Source of the DNA: Saccharomycopsis fibuligera x Saccharomycopsis cf. fibuligera | Lineage: Eukaryota > Ascomycota > Saccharomycetes > Ascoideales > Saccharomycopsidaceae | Reading direction: 5' to 3' | DNA: 64,000 nucleotides | Assembly (NCBI GenBank): GCA_001936135.1 | Contig: CP012809.1 | Coordinates: 4,265,501 to 4,329,500 of the forward strand | Shown: in pieces, positions 52,164 through 61,868 of the stretch | How positions within the stretch are numbered: the stretch's first letter is position 1 | Layout: every line of letters starts with the position of its first letter | The notes under the pieces: generated by a model | Seen by the model: the letters and a program-made list of their open reading frames with translations, nothing else | The model's database searches: none | What the model was told of the DNA's origin: nothing | Position numbers and translations under genes: made by a program

Positions 52164-52775
52164 TCATTCTCGTACAAGAACAAAAAACTCTACTTGTTTT
52201 CCGGTCTCTATTTGCTGCAAACAAAGTGCGTCTTTTTTGTAATTATTCTTCAATTGTTTTTTGTAAAATAACAAACCATCCTCAATTTGGTAAGACGATT
52301 GAGAAATGAATGCACTTTCTTTGGCCAAGTTTAGAAGCTTGTTAATTAAAAATCCCACAGTGCTTCCTAGTTCAATATCCTCAGTATAGTCATAATCATC
52401 AGGACCAAATTCAATATGATACTTCAACGGCTTTTTCAACAACAAATTGCTGCTATTTGTCAATTCACTATATTTTGGAGAGCTGTTCTCAGAAATTACA
52501 AAATTCACTTTAGCGTAAACATGAGCGCAATGGACCGGTTTGTCAATGAAAAATTCCTTTGCTGGATCTTCCCAAAAGTTTAGTTTCACCCCAAGGTAGA
52601 AAATGGCCTCATATGCTAGTATGAGCACTAAAATGACGACAAAAAGTTTAGTGATGATTGAACTTACGCTTAAGTCTAAATGATCTTGAGCGAATGGGAA
52701 ATGTCTGGCAATCAAATTTGTAAGATAGTTATCAAATCTGTAGTAGTAGGATGCGTATGTTTTCGTCAAACTCAT
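52164..52775 (-). CDS. Single-pass membrane protein of unknown function
   Basis: 203 residues from the ATG at 52775; upstream in-frame codons begin with TTG. I do not recognise the family. A short N-terminal segment (MSLTKTYASYYYRFDNYLTN) precedes one strong membrane span at about 54-76 (IITKLFVVILVLILAYEAIFYL). A soluble C-terminal domain of about 125 residues then begins FFIDKPVHCAHVYAKVNF and ends QVEFFVLVRE. The domain seems a mixed alpha/beta fold. No cleavable signal. It is transcribed divergently from NUP84 across about 380 bases. An ER or nuclear-envelope protein would be a guess from topology alone. The frame is intact and the codon use matches its neighbours. Confidence 0.75.
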   Translation of the reverse strand: MSLTKTYASYYYRFDNYLTNLIARHFPFAQDHLDLSVSSIITKLFVVILVLILAYEAIFYLGVKLNFWEDPAKEFFIDKPVHCAHVYAKVNFVISENSSPKYSELTNSSNLLLKKPLKYHIEFGPDDYDYTEDIELGSTVGFLINKLLNLAKESAFISQSSYQIEDGLLFYKKQLKNNYKKDALCLQQIETGKQVEFFVLVRE

Positions 52776-53153
52776 TTCAAACAAGGTTTTCTTTAATAAT
52801 AAACAATATGACAATAAAATGACTTTACCAAATATCTAGAGAGCGTGCAATATGGAAATGAAAGATGGTGCTGATGGCATCTTGACCAGTTTTTGTTAAG
52901 ACAGCATCAAAAGCCAGAACACGGGGTGCAATAAGTGTATCCACCCCCTTTTGTAGTCATGTGATGAGATGTTTTTGGAAGCAAAAATCAAAAAACAAAA
53001 AATAACAAAAGTAAATATAAATAAAAATAAAAATAAAACTAAAAAATTCGAAATATCGAAAGTCCATTTCAGACGACAAAGCGGCATTTAAAACTACTGT
53101 GAATAGCAATTTTGCACAAGTAGCAATTGGGTGAAAGTAGTCGCACTGACAAA
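52776..53153. other. Divergent promoter of the membrane protein gene and NUP84
   Basis: 378 bases with an A-rich block (about 52981-53042). No other gene. Confidence 0.5.
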
Positions 53154-55760
53154 ATGTCACATGAACAGTTGGGCTTTACTAAAAACACAGAGCAAGAATT
53201 TGCTGAGCTCCTATACTCTTTCTTGTTGGCTGACAATGAAGTGGACCAGTTCGAACTTCCAAAAGCATTTGCAAAAATTACCAGTGAGATTGATGTGAAG
53301 TTATTGCAGAGGCAATCATTAAATAAGAATTACAGTTTGGAAAGCAAATTTTGGGACTTGGTAGATTTGTTGGTTGGATTCAGAAACAGTGAACAGCATA
53401 ATATTGATGTGATAGAATCTTTGTCAAAGCGATTCAACTCAAACTCAAGTTTTTTGGACAACTATTTAAGTAATGACTCTAATTTAAAAGAAATTTGGCT
53501 CATTATAACATGGATTAGATCTAACTTGATGTTTTTGGAAATTGATTCATGGAAAGCTGAAAATAACAAGTGGCTAAACACTAAACTTGCTTTACAAGAA
53601 AATAATGTTCCTCAACTTTTCTCCAAGGGACCTTCATCTAATCAAAAAGTAAATCTTGTTCAAAGTTTAGATTATGATGCGACAGTAAGGGAAGAAAAAA
53701 CACTAGCATCCAGTGATTTAGCTAATGATGCCACTTTTTACAAAAAGCTCTACTATCTTGTGATAGCACGCCAGGATAGCCAAGCGCTTGAATTATGCCA
53801 GCAAACGAATAATTGGACATACTACATGATACTTCAAGGACTAAATGATTACATTGATCCATCAATTGACGTGAATTTAAATGACGCGGATAGTGATGAT
53901 GCGCCTCAGGGAATCAAAAACAAATATCTCTGGAGAAGGGCTTGCTTTCAATTGAGTCAAATTAGTGAAAATGTTCATCAAAAAGCATTACTAGAATATC
54001 TTAGTGGGGCAGTGACGAATAACTTAGCACTCAACAATAAAAGCTGGGAGATCTCTTTGCTTGTGTACTTGAACGCTTTTTTGGTGAATAATATGGAGAA
54101 ATATTTAATTCTGATTGACAAAGTGGCTGACACTGATCCATTCATTGTACCAGAACTCTCGCGAGTCGAATCTGTTAACGATATTTTGATTGAGCTTGCC
54201 TCAACACCGAGTCTTAAAGACGCAAGTGACAACAACTTCAGACTACTTATGGGTTCATTAATGTTGAATAACATTCCTAATTTCATTGAAAGCTTTTTGT
54301 CAGAAGAATTCAATGCGAAAGTATTACAGGCAGCTGACGTCTCTAACGATGTTTACAGTGACTTGGATGATGATTTAACAGATTTAACAGATGACTCTGA
54401 TATCACATACAAAGATCAAGATGGCGATTACGAAGAAAGCTACGAAGAGTTGGAAACAATCTTGGCAAAAGATCCCAACTATGATAACTATAATATTTAC
54501 TTACTAAGGGTGCTAGTGCACTTGACCATATATTCAAAAATCATAGACAATACCTCTGTGTGGAGCGGTACATTGACTGCTTTAATTCAATTATATTTAA
54601 AAAAACTTTTTAAAAAGGGCTTATTTAACTTATTGCCTATCTATATAAAGTTTTTACCTGCTGAAACTCCAGAAGACGCTTATGCTCAAAGGAAAATTTA
54701 TTCTTACTACCTATCCAAGATCATATTAAAAGAGAATAGAGCTGAACAAATAAAAACATGCCAATATTTAGGTCTTCCTAATTTGAGAGAAACTTTAATT
54801 GATACAGTTGATTTGGTAATCAACAAGTATAATGATTATTACCTTTCTTTTATCGACGATAACAAAGGCTCGATAATTATCAGCGATAACATTACGGATA
54901 TTGACAGAACGTTTTATGGAAGTATTGATTGGTTGTTGAAAATTGGAAACTTGAACCATGTTGTTGTTAATTATGTTAACCAAATTTTCGTCAAATTTCT
55001 TCTTAGTGGTAAAATTAACTCATTACTTGAGTTTGCCAAAAGTTACTCTTTCAAAGAAATAATAAAGAAGGCTGATGTGGAGGTGGATATATTCACCGCT
55101 AAATTCAAAACGCAATACAAGAATGAAAGTGATACGGATATTGAGATCGACACAAATGGAGAAATTTTAAATAACGATAATTACGTTAGTGACCGTTACA
55201 AGCAAAACAAGAAATTTTTGCTTAACATCCTCAAATTGGTAGATGAAGGTTTCGCCATATTACATCAGTATGAGGAATACTTGATTGAAAAAAACCTTAA
55301 CCCTGTACGTGCCAACTCGAAGAGTTCTATCATTAATGATGCCAACAATTGGAAGAATGAGATCATTAAAGAAGATTTAACCGCTAAGTTTATTACCCCG
55401 GTAAAAAATCTCATTATTAATAATTTGGTGAAGCTTGATATTAGTGATGATGAATTTGTGAATACCACTTTCAAAAATTTGTACGTTCCTTACTTTATCA
55501 TCAGCTTGCATAAGATCTTAGTCAATTCTAGATTTTGCGACGTTCATTCTTCTAAAAAGGACACAACTAAAGATTTAGAAAATCTTTCAACGGTAGCTAG
55601 TGACTCCTTCTTGAAACAAGCTATTCAATTAAGTGTGTTGGTTGCTAATTCAAAGAACCAGTTTATTAAATACTTTTTGGAAACGAATAGGTTGAAAGAG
55701 TATTTGAAATTAATTGCAGAATGCTCTGCGTTAGCTGGTGAAGATACTATCTACGACTAA
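53154..55760 (+). CDS. NUP84: NUP84, nuclear pore Y-complex subunit
   Basis: 868 residues from the ATG at 53154; the in-frame lead from 53127 has no ATG. All-helical protein of the Nup84/Nup107 family with the diagnostic KEIWLIITWIRSNLMFLE near residue 115, then YKKLYYLVIARQDSQALELC. An acidic loop (DLDDDLTDLTDDSD) lies near 410. Nup84 forms the stem of the Y-shaped scaffold with Nup133 and Nup145C. The C-terminal region resembles the Nup133-binding domain only in helical character, as usual for this fast-evolving family. Length is slightly above Saccharomyces Nup84 (726) because of linkers. Confidence 0.88.
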   Translation: MSHEQLGFTKNTEQEFAELLYSFLLADNEVDQFELPKAFAKITSEIDVKLLQRQSLNKNYSLESKFWDLVDLLVGFRNSEQHNIDVIESLSKRFNSNSSFLDNYLSNDSNLKEIWLIITWIRSNLMFLEIDSWKAENNKWLNTKLALQENNVPQLFSKGPSSNQKVNLVQSLDYDATVREEKTLASSDLANDATFYKKLYYLVIARQDSQALELCQQTNNWTYYMILQGLNDYIDPSIDVNLNDADSDDAPQGIKNKYLWRRACFQLSQISENVHQKALLEYLSGAVTNNLALNNKSWEISLLVYLNAFLVNNMEKYLILIDKVADTDPFIVPELSRVESVNDILIELASTPSLKDASDNNFRLLMGSLMLNNIPNFIESFLSEEFNAKVLQAADVSNDVYSDLDDDLTDLTDDSDITYKDQDGDYEESYEELETILAKDPNYDNYNIYLLRVLVHLTIYSKIIDNTSVWSGTLTALIQLYLKKLFKKGLFNLLPIYIKFLPAETPEDAYAQRKIYSYYLSKIILKENRAEQIKTCQYLGLPNLRETLIDTVDLVINKYNDYYLSFIDDNKGSIIISDNITDIDRTFYGSIDWLLKIGNLNHVVVNYVNQIFVKFLLSGKINSLLEFAKSYSFKEIIKKADVEVDIFTAKFKTQYKNESDTDIEIDTNGEILNNDNYVSDRYKQNKKFLLNILKLVDEGFAILHQYEEYLIEKNLNPVRANSKSSIINDANNWKNEIIKEDLTAKFITPVKNLIINNLVKLDISDDEFVNTTFKNLYVPYFIISLHKILVNSRFCDVHSSKKDTTKDLENLSTVASDSFLKQAIQLSVLVANSKNQFIKYFLETNRLKEYLKLIAECSALAGEDTIYD

Positions 55761-55923
55761 ATAGTCATGTATTGATAGTTTCTCGTATAAATGACATGAG
55801 AATTTGAATGTATAATGTTTTTTCTACTATTTACGTATATTGACTGAATTTGACATTACAATTTTTGAATTCACGTTTATTGATGAACTATGGTAAGTGA
55901 CTTACTTATAACAAACAAACAAC

Positions 55924-57207
55924 TCAGTTCAATGAAGATGCTTTCTCATATAATAAATCAACAACCGTATTCATCTCGTGCACCAAAGATAATGAGTGAT
56001 CGTAATTTGGATCTTTCTTTGGCTCATCGTAGATATATAACCAACCATTACCTTGGTCCAAAACACCATAGAAAATACCATCCAAAATCATTTGAGATAA
56101 TTTGTTTTCAATAAGCTTAAAATCCAATTTTATTTGCTTGGAAATGAATGATATTTCCACCACTGAGTATGGCTTGATAATCTTCAAAAGATTTTGTTCT
56201 AAAAGATTGTTGTACAAAATCTTGAAATGAGACTTGATTATCAAATCAGATGAAAGTTCATTATTGTATTTGATCAAAACTTGCTGAAATTCGTTCAACG
56301 ATTTGTTTTCATAAGATTTGGAGATCAATTTCATTGGCTCAAACTCAGAATTCTTGTAATTTATGTTCTTTGAAATGTTATTGACAATTGCTTTATTGTT
56401 CAATAATTGAGTAATGTCATCTGGTTTATCTAACATAATTTTGGTTAAAATCATGTATTTCAACAACTTTATTGAGTTTTTAAAGTCATTGGCATTGTTA
56501 AAACTTTCAAAAGCTTCATAAAAGTAACTGAATGCAGTCTCATAATCGCCATCTTCGCAATGCAAGATACCAGACATCAAATCCAATTCAGCTTGAACTT
56601 TGCTGGAGGTGTAAACGGAATTTGCACTGGTTTTAGCACTGGTCAAAGATGCCTTAGATTTGGCAAAGTTTCTCAATTCAAAGTAAACCTTTGATTCAAG
56701 CAATTGAACCTCAATCAAAGAGGCTTTATCATCAAGCTTCTTGAATTCACGTAAGAGGTTATTGATAATCTTCAAGCAGTCAGAGTACAATTTTCTATTA
56801 TAGTAGACAGTAGCCAATTTCAATTGCAAAGATTGTCTCAAGAATGACTTCTTCTCTTTGACAGCCCACTCAGCAGACTCTTTGATAGACTTCACTTCCA
56901 ATGTCTTGACTTGTTCATTGTATACCTCAATATTTTGATACTCGTCAATTAAACTCTTTAAGATCTTGCCAACTTTAGCCTTAGATATCTTACTAAAAAT
57001 GTCTCTAGAGTGACTGACTAATTCATGCAATTTGACCGAATCACTGTTTGTGGCGTAAATATTAGCTAATTTGCCAACCGCCACTTCTTTGTCCTGTACT
57101 GATTCCTTGGAGTCGACATCGAACACTATAGTGTTGTAAATGTTCTCTGCCTTGTTAATTTGCTTTGCCTCGAAAGCGGCATTAGCTTCATCCAATAATT
57201 TGGCCAT
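55924..57207 (-). CDS. RPN6: RPN6, 26S proteasome lid subunit
   Basis: 427 residues. An N-terminal helical TPR-like solenoid (LLDEANAAFEAKQINKAENI, and later LQLKLATVYYNRKLYSDCLK) leads to a C-terminal PCI domain (about 300-390) with the winged-helix segment ISFISKQIKLDFKLIENKLS and MILDGIFYGVLDQGNGWLY. Rpn6 clamps the 19S lid to the 20S core and its level limits 26S assembly. No CTG codon is in frame in the entire gene, and codon choice is strongly biased, consistent with high expression. A PACE-like element sits about 110 bases upstream. Confidence 0.95.
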   Translation of the reverse strand: MAKLLDEANAAFEAKQINKAENIYNTIVFDVDSKESVQDKEVAVGKLANIYATNSDSVKLHELVSHSRDIFSKISKAKVGKILKSLIDEYQNIEVYNEQVKTLEVKSIKESAEWAVKEKKSFLRQSLQLKLATVYYNRKLYSDCLKIINNLLREFKKLDDKASLIEVQLLESKVYFELRNFAKSKASLTSAKTSANSVYTSSKVQAELDLMSGILHCEDGDYETAFSYFYEAFESFNNANDFKNSIKLLKYMILTKIMLDKPDDITQLLNNKAIVNNISKNINYKNSEFEPMKLISKSYENKSLNEFQQVLIKYNNELSSDLIIKSHFKILYNNLLEQNLLKIIKPYSVVEISFISKQIKLDFKLIENKLSQMILDGIFYGVLDQGNGWLYIYDEPKKDPNYDHSLSLVHEMNTVVDLLYEKASSLN

Positions 57208-57314
57208 TGGTAACTAATAATTTGATTGTGAGAGTTTGTGATGAAGACAATACTGCCAATTAGTTGTTGTCTTTGTTGGCGATGCTGCTGCTGCTGAGCA
57301 AAAAAGCAGTGATA

Positions 57315-57323
57315 TTTGCCGCC
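57315..57323 (-). promoter_or_regulatory. PACE-like (Rpn4-type) site upstream of RPN6
   Basis: On the minus strand GGCGGCAAA, one base from the Saccharomyces PACE consensus GGTGGCAAA bound by Rpn4. It lies 108 bases upstream of the RPN6 ATG. Rpn4 sites are known to vary in Candida. It could also serve the divergent SNX41 gene. Confidence 0.45.
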
Positions 57324-57521
57324 CAAATTTCGTGAAACTGCTGGTGCTAGGAGCAGTGAGGGTGATGCGGGTAACCGCAGTAACGCTCGCTGCAGGCATC
57401 TCCATGGAGAAGAAGCGAGGAATCAGCCGTCAAACCATCATCACCAGCACCGTCGTCATCATCGCACAGACGATAGCAAGAGAATATAACCAACTGCATT
57501 CGTTGAAACCATAGCTACACA

Positions 57522-59198
57522 ATGTCGACATCATCTTTTGAAGGAGAAGAAGAAGACAACAACCCATTTACCAGCGGCCTTTCCCAGATGGACTTCCCCT
57601 ACCAGAAACGGCTGCTGTCGGAGGAGGAAGAGACAAGTAAGGACAACGTCAACTCTATTGATTCGCCGTCCAATAGAGAGCAGCTCAGCAAGTCAAATGC
57701 GCGAGCAATACCGTCACAATCTGAAGCGCCACAGTATCAGAGGCCAGAGAGTCTGGTGATATCAATCATTGATGCAAATAAAACCAGTGACGGGCACTCA
57801 ACTAGCGGATTCATCACATACACAATCTCCTATAACGGAACATTGATAAGACGGCGTTACAGAGAATTCGAATCCTTCCGCAACTCGTTAGTAGCATTGT
57901 TTCCAACAACAATTGTGCCACCAATCCCCACAAAGCAAACATTGACTGATATATTGTCTTCTGCTACTTCAGTGACATCAAAAGCTACCAACACTTCAAG
58001 CTTGGTGAACTCCACAAACAACTTTGAAGGACTCTCTGGCAACCCCGATTCCTCCGTCAACATTATTGATCATCGAAAACGAATGCTATCCATTTTCTTA
58101 AACCGTTGTCTTCAAATTCCAAAAATAAGAGATTGCGACATTTTCAGAAACTTTTTAGATCCTAATTTGAATTGGACGGACGTATTAAATCATCCGCCAC
58201 TATCGCAAGTTCCTAAAAATCCATTACAATGTGACCCTATTCATCCAGAAAAATCAAAGCTTTTACATAGTTTGATGCCAATACCAAGCTCAATTGCTAC
58301 ATCATCGCCAATAAATTTATTGAAAAATGCTACGAATGTAAATGGTTCTGATCATCGTCGCAGCAGTAGCAGCAGCTCTTCTGGTGACGAAATTGAATTG
58401 GCATCTAGAATAGCGGAGAACAACATCATGGTAGAGATTGACAAAGTTGACAAGAAGAATAGCAAGTACCTTGCTGATATCTCCAATATATCGTCTGAAT
58501 TGGGTATCTTATTTAATGCATTCTCATTACAAGAAAGTGACCAGCTGGCTGCGCTTTTAGAAAAAATCTCAACTAATTATGATCAAAATTATTTGAATTT
58601 GGAAAATCTTTGCAAAACTTTATACTTAAAATATAGCGAGCCTTTACTCGAGTTATCGCAATTCAGCAATATTACAAAAAAATTGATTAAATTCAAGAAC
58701 AAAAAGCTACTACAGTTAAAGTTAATTAGCGATGAATTAGCTAGAAAAGAGAAAAACTTGAAAAATCTCACTGTCGGGTACAGTAATTGGGAAAATTCAA
58801 GGCTTAATGAAACGCTAAGCAAATTTGATAACAATGGTGAGAGTGGGCCTGATGGGGATCCGGTAACAGCTGCTGTCAAATTCAAGATACCTGGCGTTAA
58901 TAAGCTAACTTCAGTATTCAAAGAACGAATCTATGATAGCGATCCAGTGAAAACGCACAGGGACAAAGTCAATAAGTTGATATTTGATATAGATCAGCTT
59001 AAAAAGATACAGGAATTAGCAAATAAGGATTTCAAAGTCTTGGAAACAGAGATAGATAAAGAGCTACAGAATTACGAAAAATATTTTAAGAGTATTGAGT
59101 TTAAAAAACTTTTGCTAGAATTGGTAAAGGATGCTCTTGAATATGCCAGAAACAATTTGGAAAATTGGGAAGAATTTAGGGCTGTTTTAGATAAATAA
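57522..59198 (+). CDS. SNX41: SNX41-type sorting nexin (PX-BAR)
   Basis: 558 residues. The N terminus contains EEEDNNPF, as in Snx41. A PX domain (about 75-217) has YTISYNGTLIRRRYREFESF, PPIPTKQTL and IDHRKRMLSIFLNRCLQIPK, interrupted by a Ser/Thr/Asn-rich insertion (about 150-180). A BAR-like helical half follows (about 300-558), for example ELARKEKNLKNLTVGYSNWE. The pairing is that of Snx41 and Atg20, which bind PtdIns3P on endosomes, partner with Snx4, recycle SNAREs and support selective autophagy. I prefer SNX41 over ATG20 because of the N-terminal motif, but the two are hard to separate by eye. Divergent from RPN6 over 314 bases. Confidence 0.75.
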   Translation: MSTSSFEGEEEDNNPFTSGLSQMDFPYQKRLLSEEEETSKDNVNSIDSPSNREQLSKSNARAIPSQSEAPQYQRPESLVISIIDANKTSDGHSTSGFITYTISYNGTLIRRRYREFESFRNSLVALFPTTIVPPIPTKQTLTDILSSATSVTSKATNTSSLVNSTNNFEGLSGNPDSSVNIIDHRKRMLSIFLNRCLQIPKIRDCDIFRNFLDPNLNWTDVLNHPPLSQVPKNPLQCDPIHPEKSKLLHSLMPIPSSIATSSPINLLKNATNVNGSDHRRSSSSSSSGDEIELASRIAENNIMVEIDKVDKKNSKYLADISNISSELGILFNAFSLQESDQLAALLEKISTNYDQNYLNLENLCKTLYLKYSEPLLELSQFSNITKKLIKFKNKKLLQLKLISDELARKEKNLKNLTVGYSNWENSRLNETLSKFDNNGESGPDGDPVTAAVKFKIPGVNKLTSVFKERIYDSDPVKTHRDKVNKLIFDIDQLKKIQELANKDFKVLETEIDKELQNYEKYFKSIEFKKLLLELVKDALEYARNNLENWEEFRAVLDK

Positions 59199-59417
59199 GG
59201 ATTGGGTTATTTTTTTTCCACTGCTTTTTGTTTGTTTTGCAATGCTGTTTATTGTTTTACTGTTTTTACATTGATTTGCTTGTTTCTATATATATATTAA
59301 TCTATCGTTAAAAGATGTGCTTAATCAATTCCGATTATGAGGTGATACAACCTTTTCTTTTTTTTTTTCTTTTTTTATTTATTTTTATTTTTTTGGAAAT
59401 TGTAGTTATAAGACACC

Positions 59418-60776
59418 TCAATTGTAAGGATTTTCAAAATATTTTTTATCAATCTTATCAAATATTCTGCCAGCCTGAAACCAAATTCTTGCTGCTGAGC
59501 CAGCTCCTATCAAAGTTTTAGCTAATGGTCGATCAGCAACATCCTTACCATTATCTTCCCTATCTTCGCTATCTGGATCAAATGAAATATTCGGGTTTTC
59601 AAAATCCTCGATGTACTGTTTGTAAATTTCTTTACTGATTTTGTACGGCTGAAAATTAGTATAGTACAAGCCGTCACTTATGTCGTAACTATACCTCCTA
59701 AAGAGCCCCAAGTGTCTCTCCAACTCATACTCTATTCTTTTGAGAGTTTCCTCTTCAACAGAAATATTTGAATCTTTTGAAAAAGTTGTAAGGTAGTCTG
59801 CTAAGCCTTCAAATAATAACTGAATGAAATAAGAGTGGTCCGTCCAATACTTTTTGATTGTTTCTTCATGTGTATCTTGATAATTTCTATCAAACAAATC
59901 TTTGGAATGATTCAACACAGATTCAACAATTTCATTGGCAGCATCTGCCCATTTTTTGTCCTTGGTGTACCTGTAAATATACGTCAACGCCGAAAGCACA
60001 GTACCGGAGTTGTAAGTGTATGTAGTCTTACCAATCTCGTTATCTTTGCCAGATATACCATCCCAGATCAAATTGCTGTCAGGATCTCTCAAATACTTTA
60101 AGATCCAGTTGATATTTCTGATTGCAAAGTACAAGTATTTTGTCTTCCTATTGTCATCATCATCAAGAAACTCATACACTCTAAGAGCAACCAAAGAACT
60201 TTCAGAAGTTGATATGGCGCTAACATACTCTTTGTCGTAACTCCACCACACACCACCTCCAAAAGCAATATTTTTATCATCATTTTGGCCGGTAATGAGA
60301 AATTCTAGTGTATCAATAGCATCATTCAAGTATTTTTCGTCCTTTGTGGCTTTATAAAAGAAAACTAGAGCAGACCCAACCTGCGCATCATCATCATAGT
60401 AAATATCTTTATTTCCCGGAAAATCTTCAGAAGCAGGATAAGCCCCTTTAATTTCTTTTGACTTATGTCTGTTAAGAATTGCATAAGCTGTATCGAAATA
60501 TTTCAACAAATCCTTTTTGATATCTGCATCTTTCTCGTTTTCAATGTTTGCGCCATCAGCAAGACCAGCAATAGCAATAATGACGGACCAAATGACAAAT
60601 TTGTAACCATCACCGCTTTTATAAGTACCACTGACGCTGACTTCACTATAAAAGTTTTTCTCTGCTTCACGATAAAACTTATCCCAGAGCCTCTTAACTA
60701 TTTTGTAACCTTCCTCATTGGGTTTACTGACGGGGTCTGGATTGTCTGCTTTGATGTTGAACTTGAATCTGTACAT
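59418..60776 (-). CDS. GH76-like six-hairpin glycosidase without signal peptide
   Basis: 452 residues from the ATG at 60776; the upstream frame to 60833 begins with TTG. Motifs of the GH76 alpha-mannanase fold are visible: DIYYDDDAQVGSALVFFYKA, GGGVWWSYDKEYVSAISTSE, then TTYTYNSGTVLSALTYIYRY. The adjacent Asp residues expected in the active site (YYDDDAQ here) are present but the order differs from secreted Dcw1/Dfg5. The protein starts MYRFKFNIKADNPDPVSKPN and has neither signal peptide nor GPI tail, so it is probably cytosolic, unlike the cell-wall members. It is rich in Asp, Lys and Tyr. Substrate unknown; catalytic activity is an inference from the fold. Confidence 0.75.
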   Translation of the reverse strand: MYRFKFNIKADNPDPVSKPNEEGYKIVKRLWDKFYREAEKNFYSEVSVSGTYKSGDGYKFVIWSVIIAIAGLADGANIENEKDADIKKDLLKYFDTAYAILNRHKSKEIKGAYPASEDFPGNKDIYYDDDAQVGSALVFFYKATKDEKYLNDAIDTLEFLITGQNDDKNIAFGGGVWWSYDKEYVSAISTSESSLVALRVYEFLDDDDNRKTKYLYFAIRNINWILKYLRDPDSNLIWDGISGKDNEIGKTTYTYNSGTVLSALTYIYRYTKDKKWADAANEIVESVLNHSKDLFDRNYQDTHEETIKKYWTDHSYFIQLLFEGLADYLTTFSKDSNISVEEETLKRIEYELERHLGLFRRYSYDISDGLYYTNFQPYKISKEIYKQYIEDFENPNISFDPDSEDREDNGKDVADRPLAKTLIGAGSAARIWFQAGRIFDKIDKKYFENPYN

Positions 60777-61364
60777 TATTATCGTTAACTTCGCCTTGAT
60801 AATTGAAAATAAAAGGAACCCTTGAAGTTGCAATCAGTCACAAAAAACCATAAGCTGGCGCAGTTAGGTACTCTTATAAGCTGCAACACAGCAGTGAGAA
60901 CTGATTTAGTGTGACCGACAATGGAAACCCAATGAGGTCCCAAATGGCGCAGTAAGACGTAATGACATGCGATCAGATGTGGAGTGCATGTGTCACATAG
61001 TGACCATGCAGCAATTGCTTAACAGATCTCTACACATGAAGAGATAAAGCAAAATCAGTAAAATGAACTGTAGAAAACTAACTATAGAAAGTGAATACGG
61101 TGCCTAAAACATAGAAAGTAGAAAGTGCGTGACGTCATCAATTATGAATACTTATGGTAATTATAATAGTAGTTTTGAATGAATGAGCCACTGCTTCAAG
61201 AAAGTTAAGTTTTCAGCGTAGCATTTCTTCCGTAGACAGTCGGAACACACGAAAGCAACTAAATTGATTAACCACTATTTTTGTTGAGTATACGAGTGGA
61301 AACTCGTCAGAAACTTGTTTCAGATGTCTTTTTCAATGTTGTTTATTTTATTTTAGAGGAGCAT

Positions 61365-61405
<41 letters not shown>

Positions 61406-61868
61406 AGCGTTATGATTTCTTGTTGCTGATATCAATAAACTCCCAAACTTCTATTATCTTGTCGATTGACCGCAGTAGATTGAAGAAAGTGCACTTCATA
61501 TAAATGGTAAAAGTCAACCATGTATTAAAACAAATGCAGGGACTTTGGTACTCTGTCAAGGTTCGTTCTCTAAAATAAAATACTTTAATCTGTATTGATC
61601 ATCAATTTTGGATTCTATCGTTAATCTGAAGCTATGACTGCTCAGTTAGGCCTCTCTCTTGCCTAATAAATACTCTAACATTACGATGTAACTTTCTTGA
61701 TATTAGAAACTGACTTCCCTCATACATGGGAACAAAAACTGCGAATTTTTTCGTTACGAAAAAAATATGTATATAAGTATATATTATAAGCACCTTACTT
61801 AACTGGTATTCGATAAAAAGGAATCTAGAAAAAACCAAGTACACGTTAAATATGCATATTTATCAAAA
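60777..61868. other. Intergenic with a 36-nt T tract
   Basis: 1.09 kb. A pure T run spans 61366-61401. A TGACGTCA (CRE/ATF-like palindrome) lies at 61131-61138, upstream of the GH76-like gene (about 355 bases). A short minus frame at 61632-61844 has no coding character. No RNA gene recognised. Confidence 0.55.

Noticed and set aside
53042-60833. Head-to-head and convergent genes as a functional cluster
   Set aside because: NUP84, RPN6, SNX41 and the GH76-like gene act in unrelated processes; adjacency is ordinary yeast gene order.
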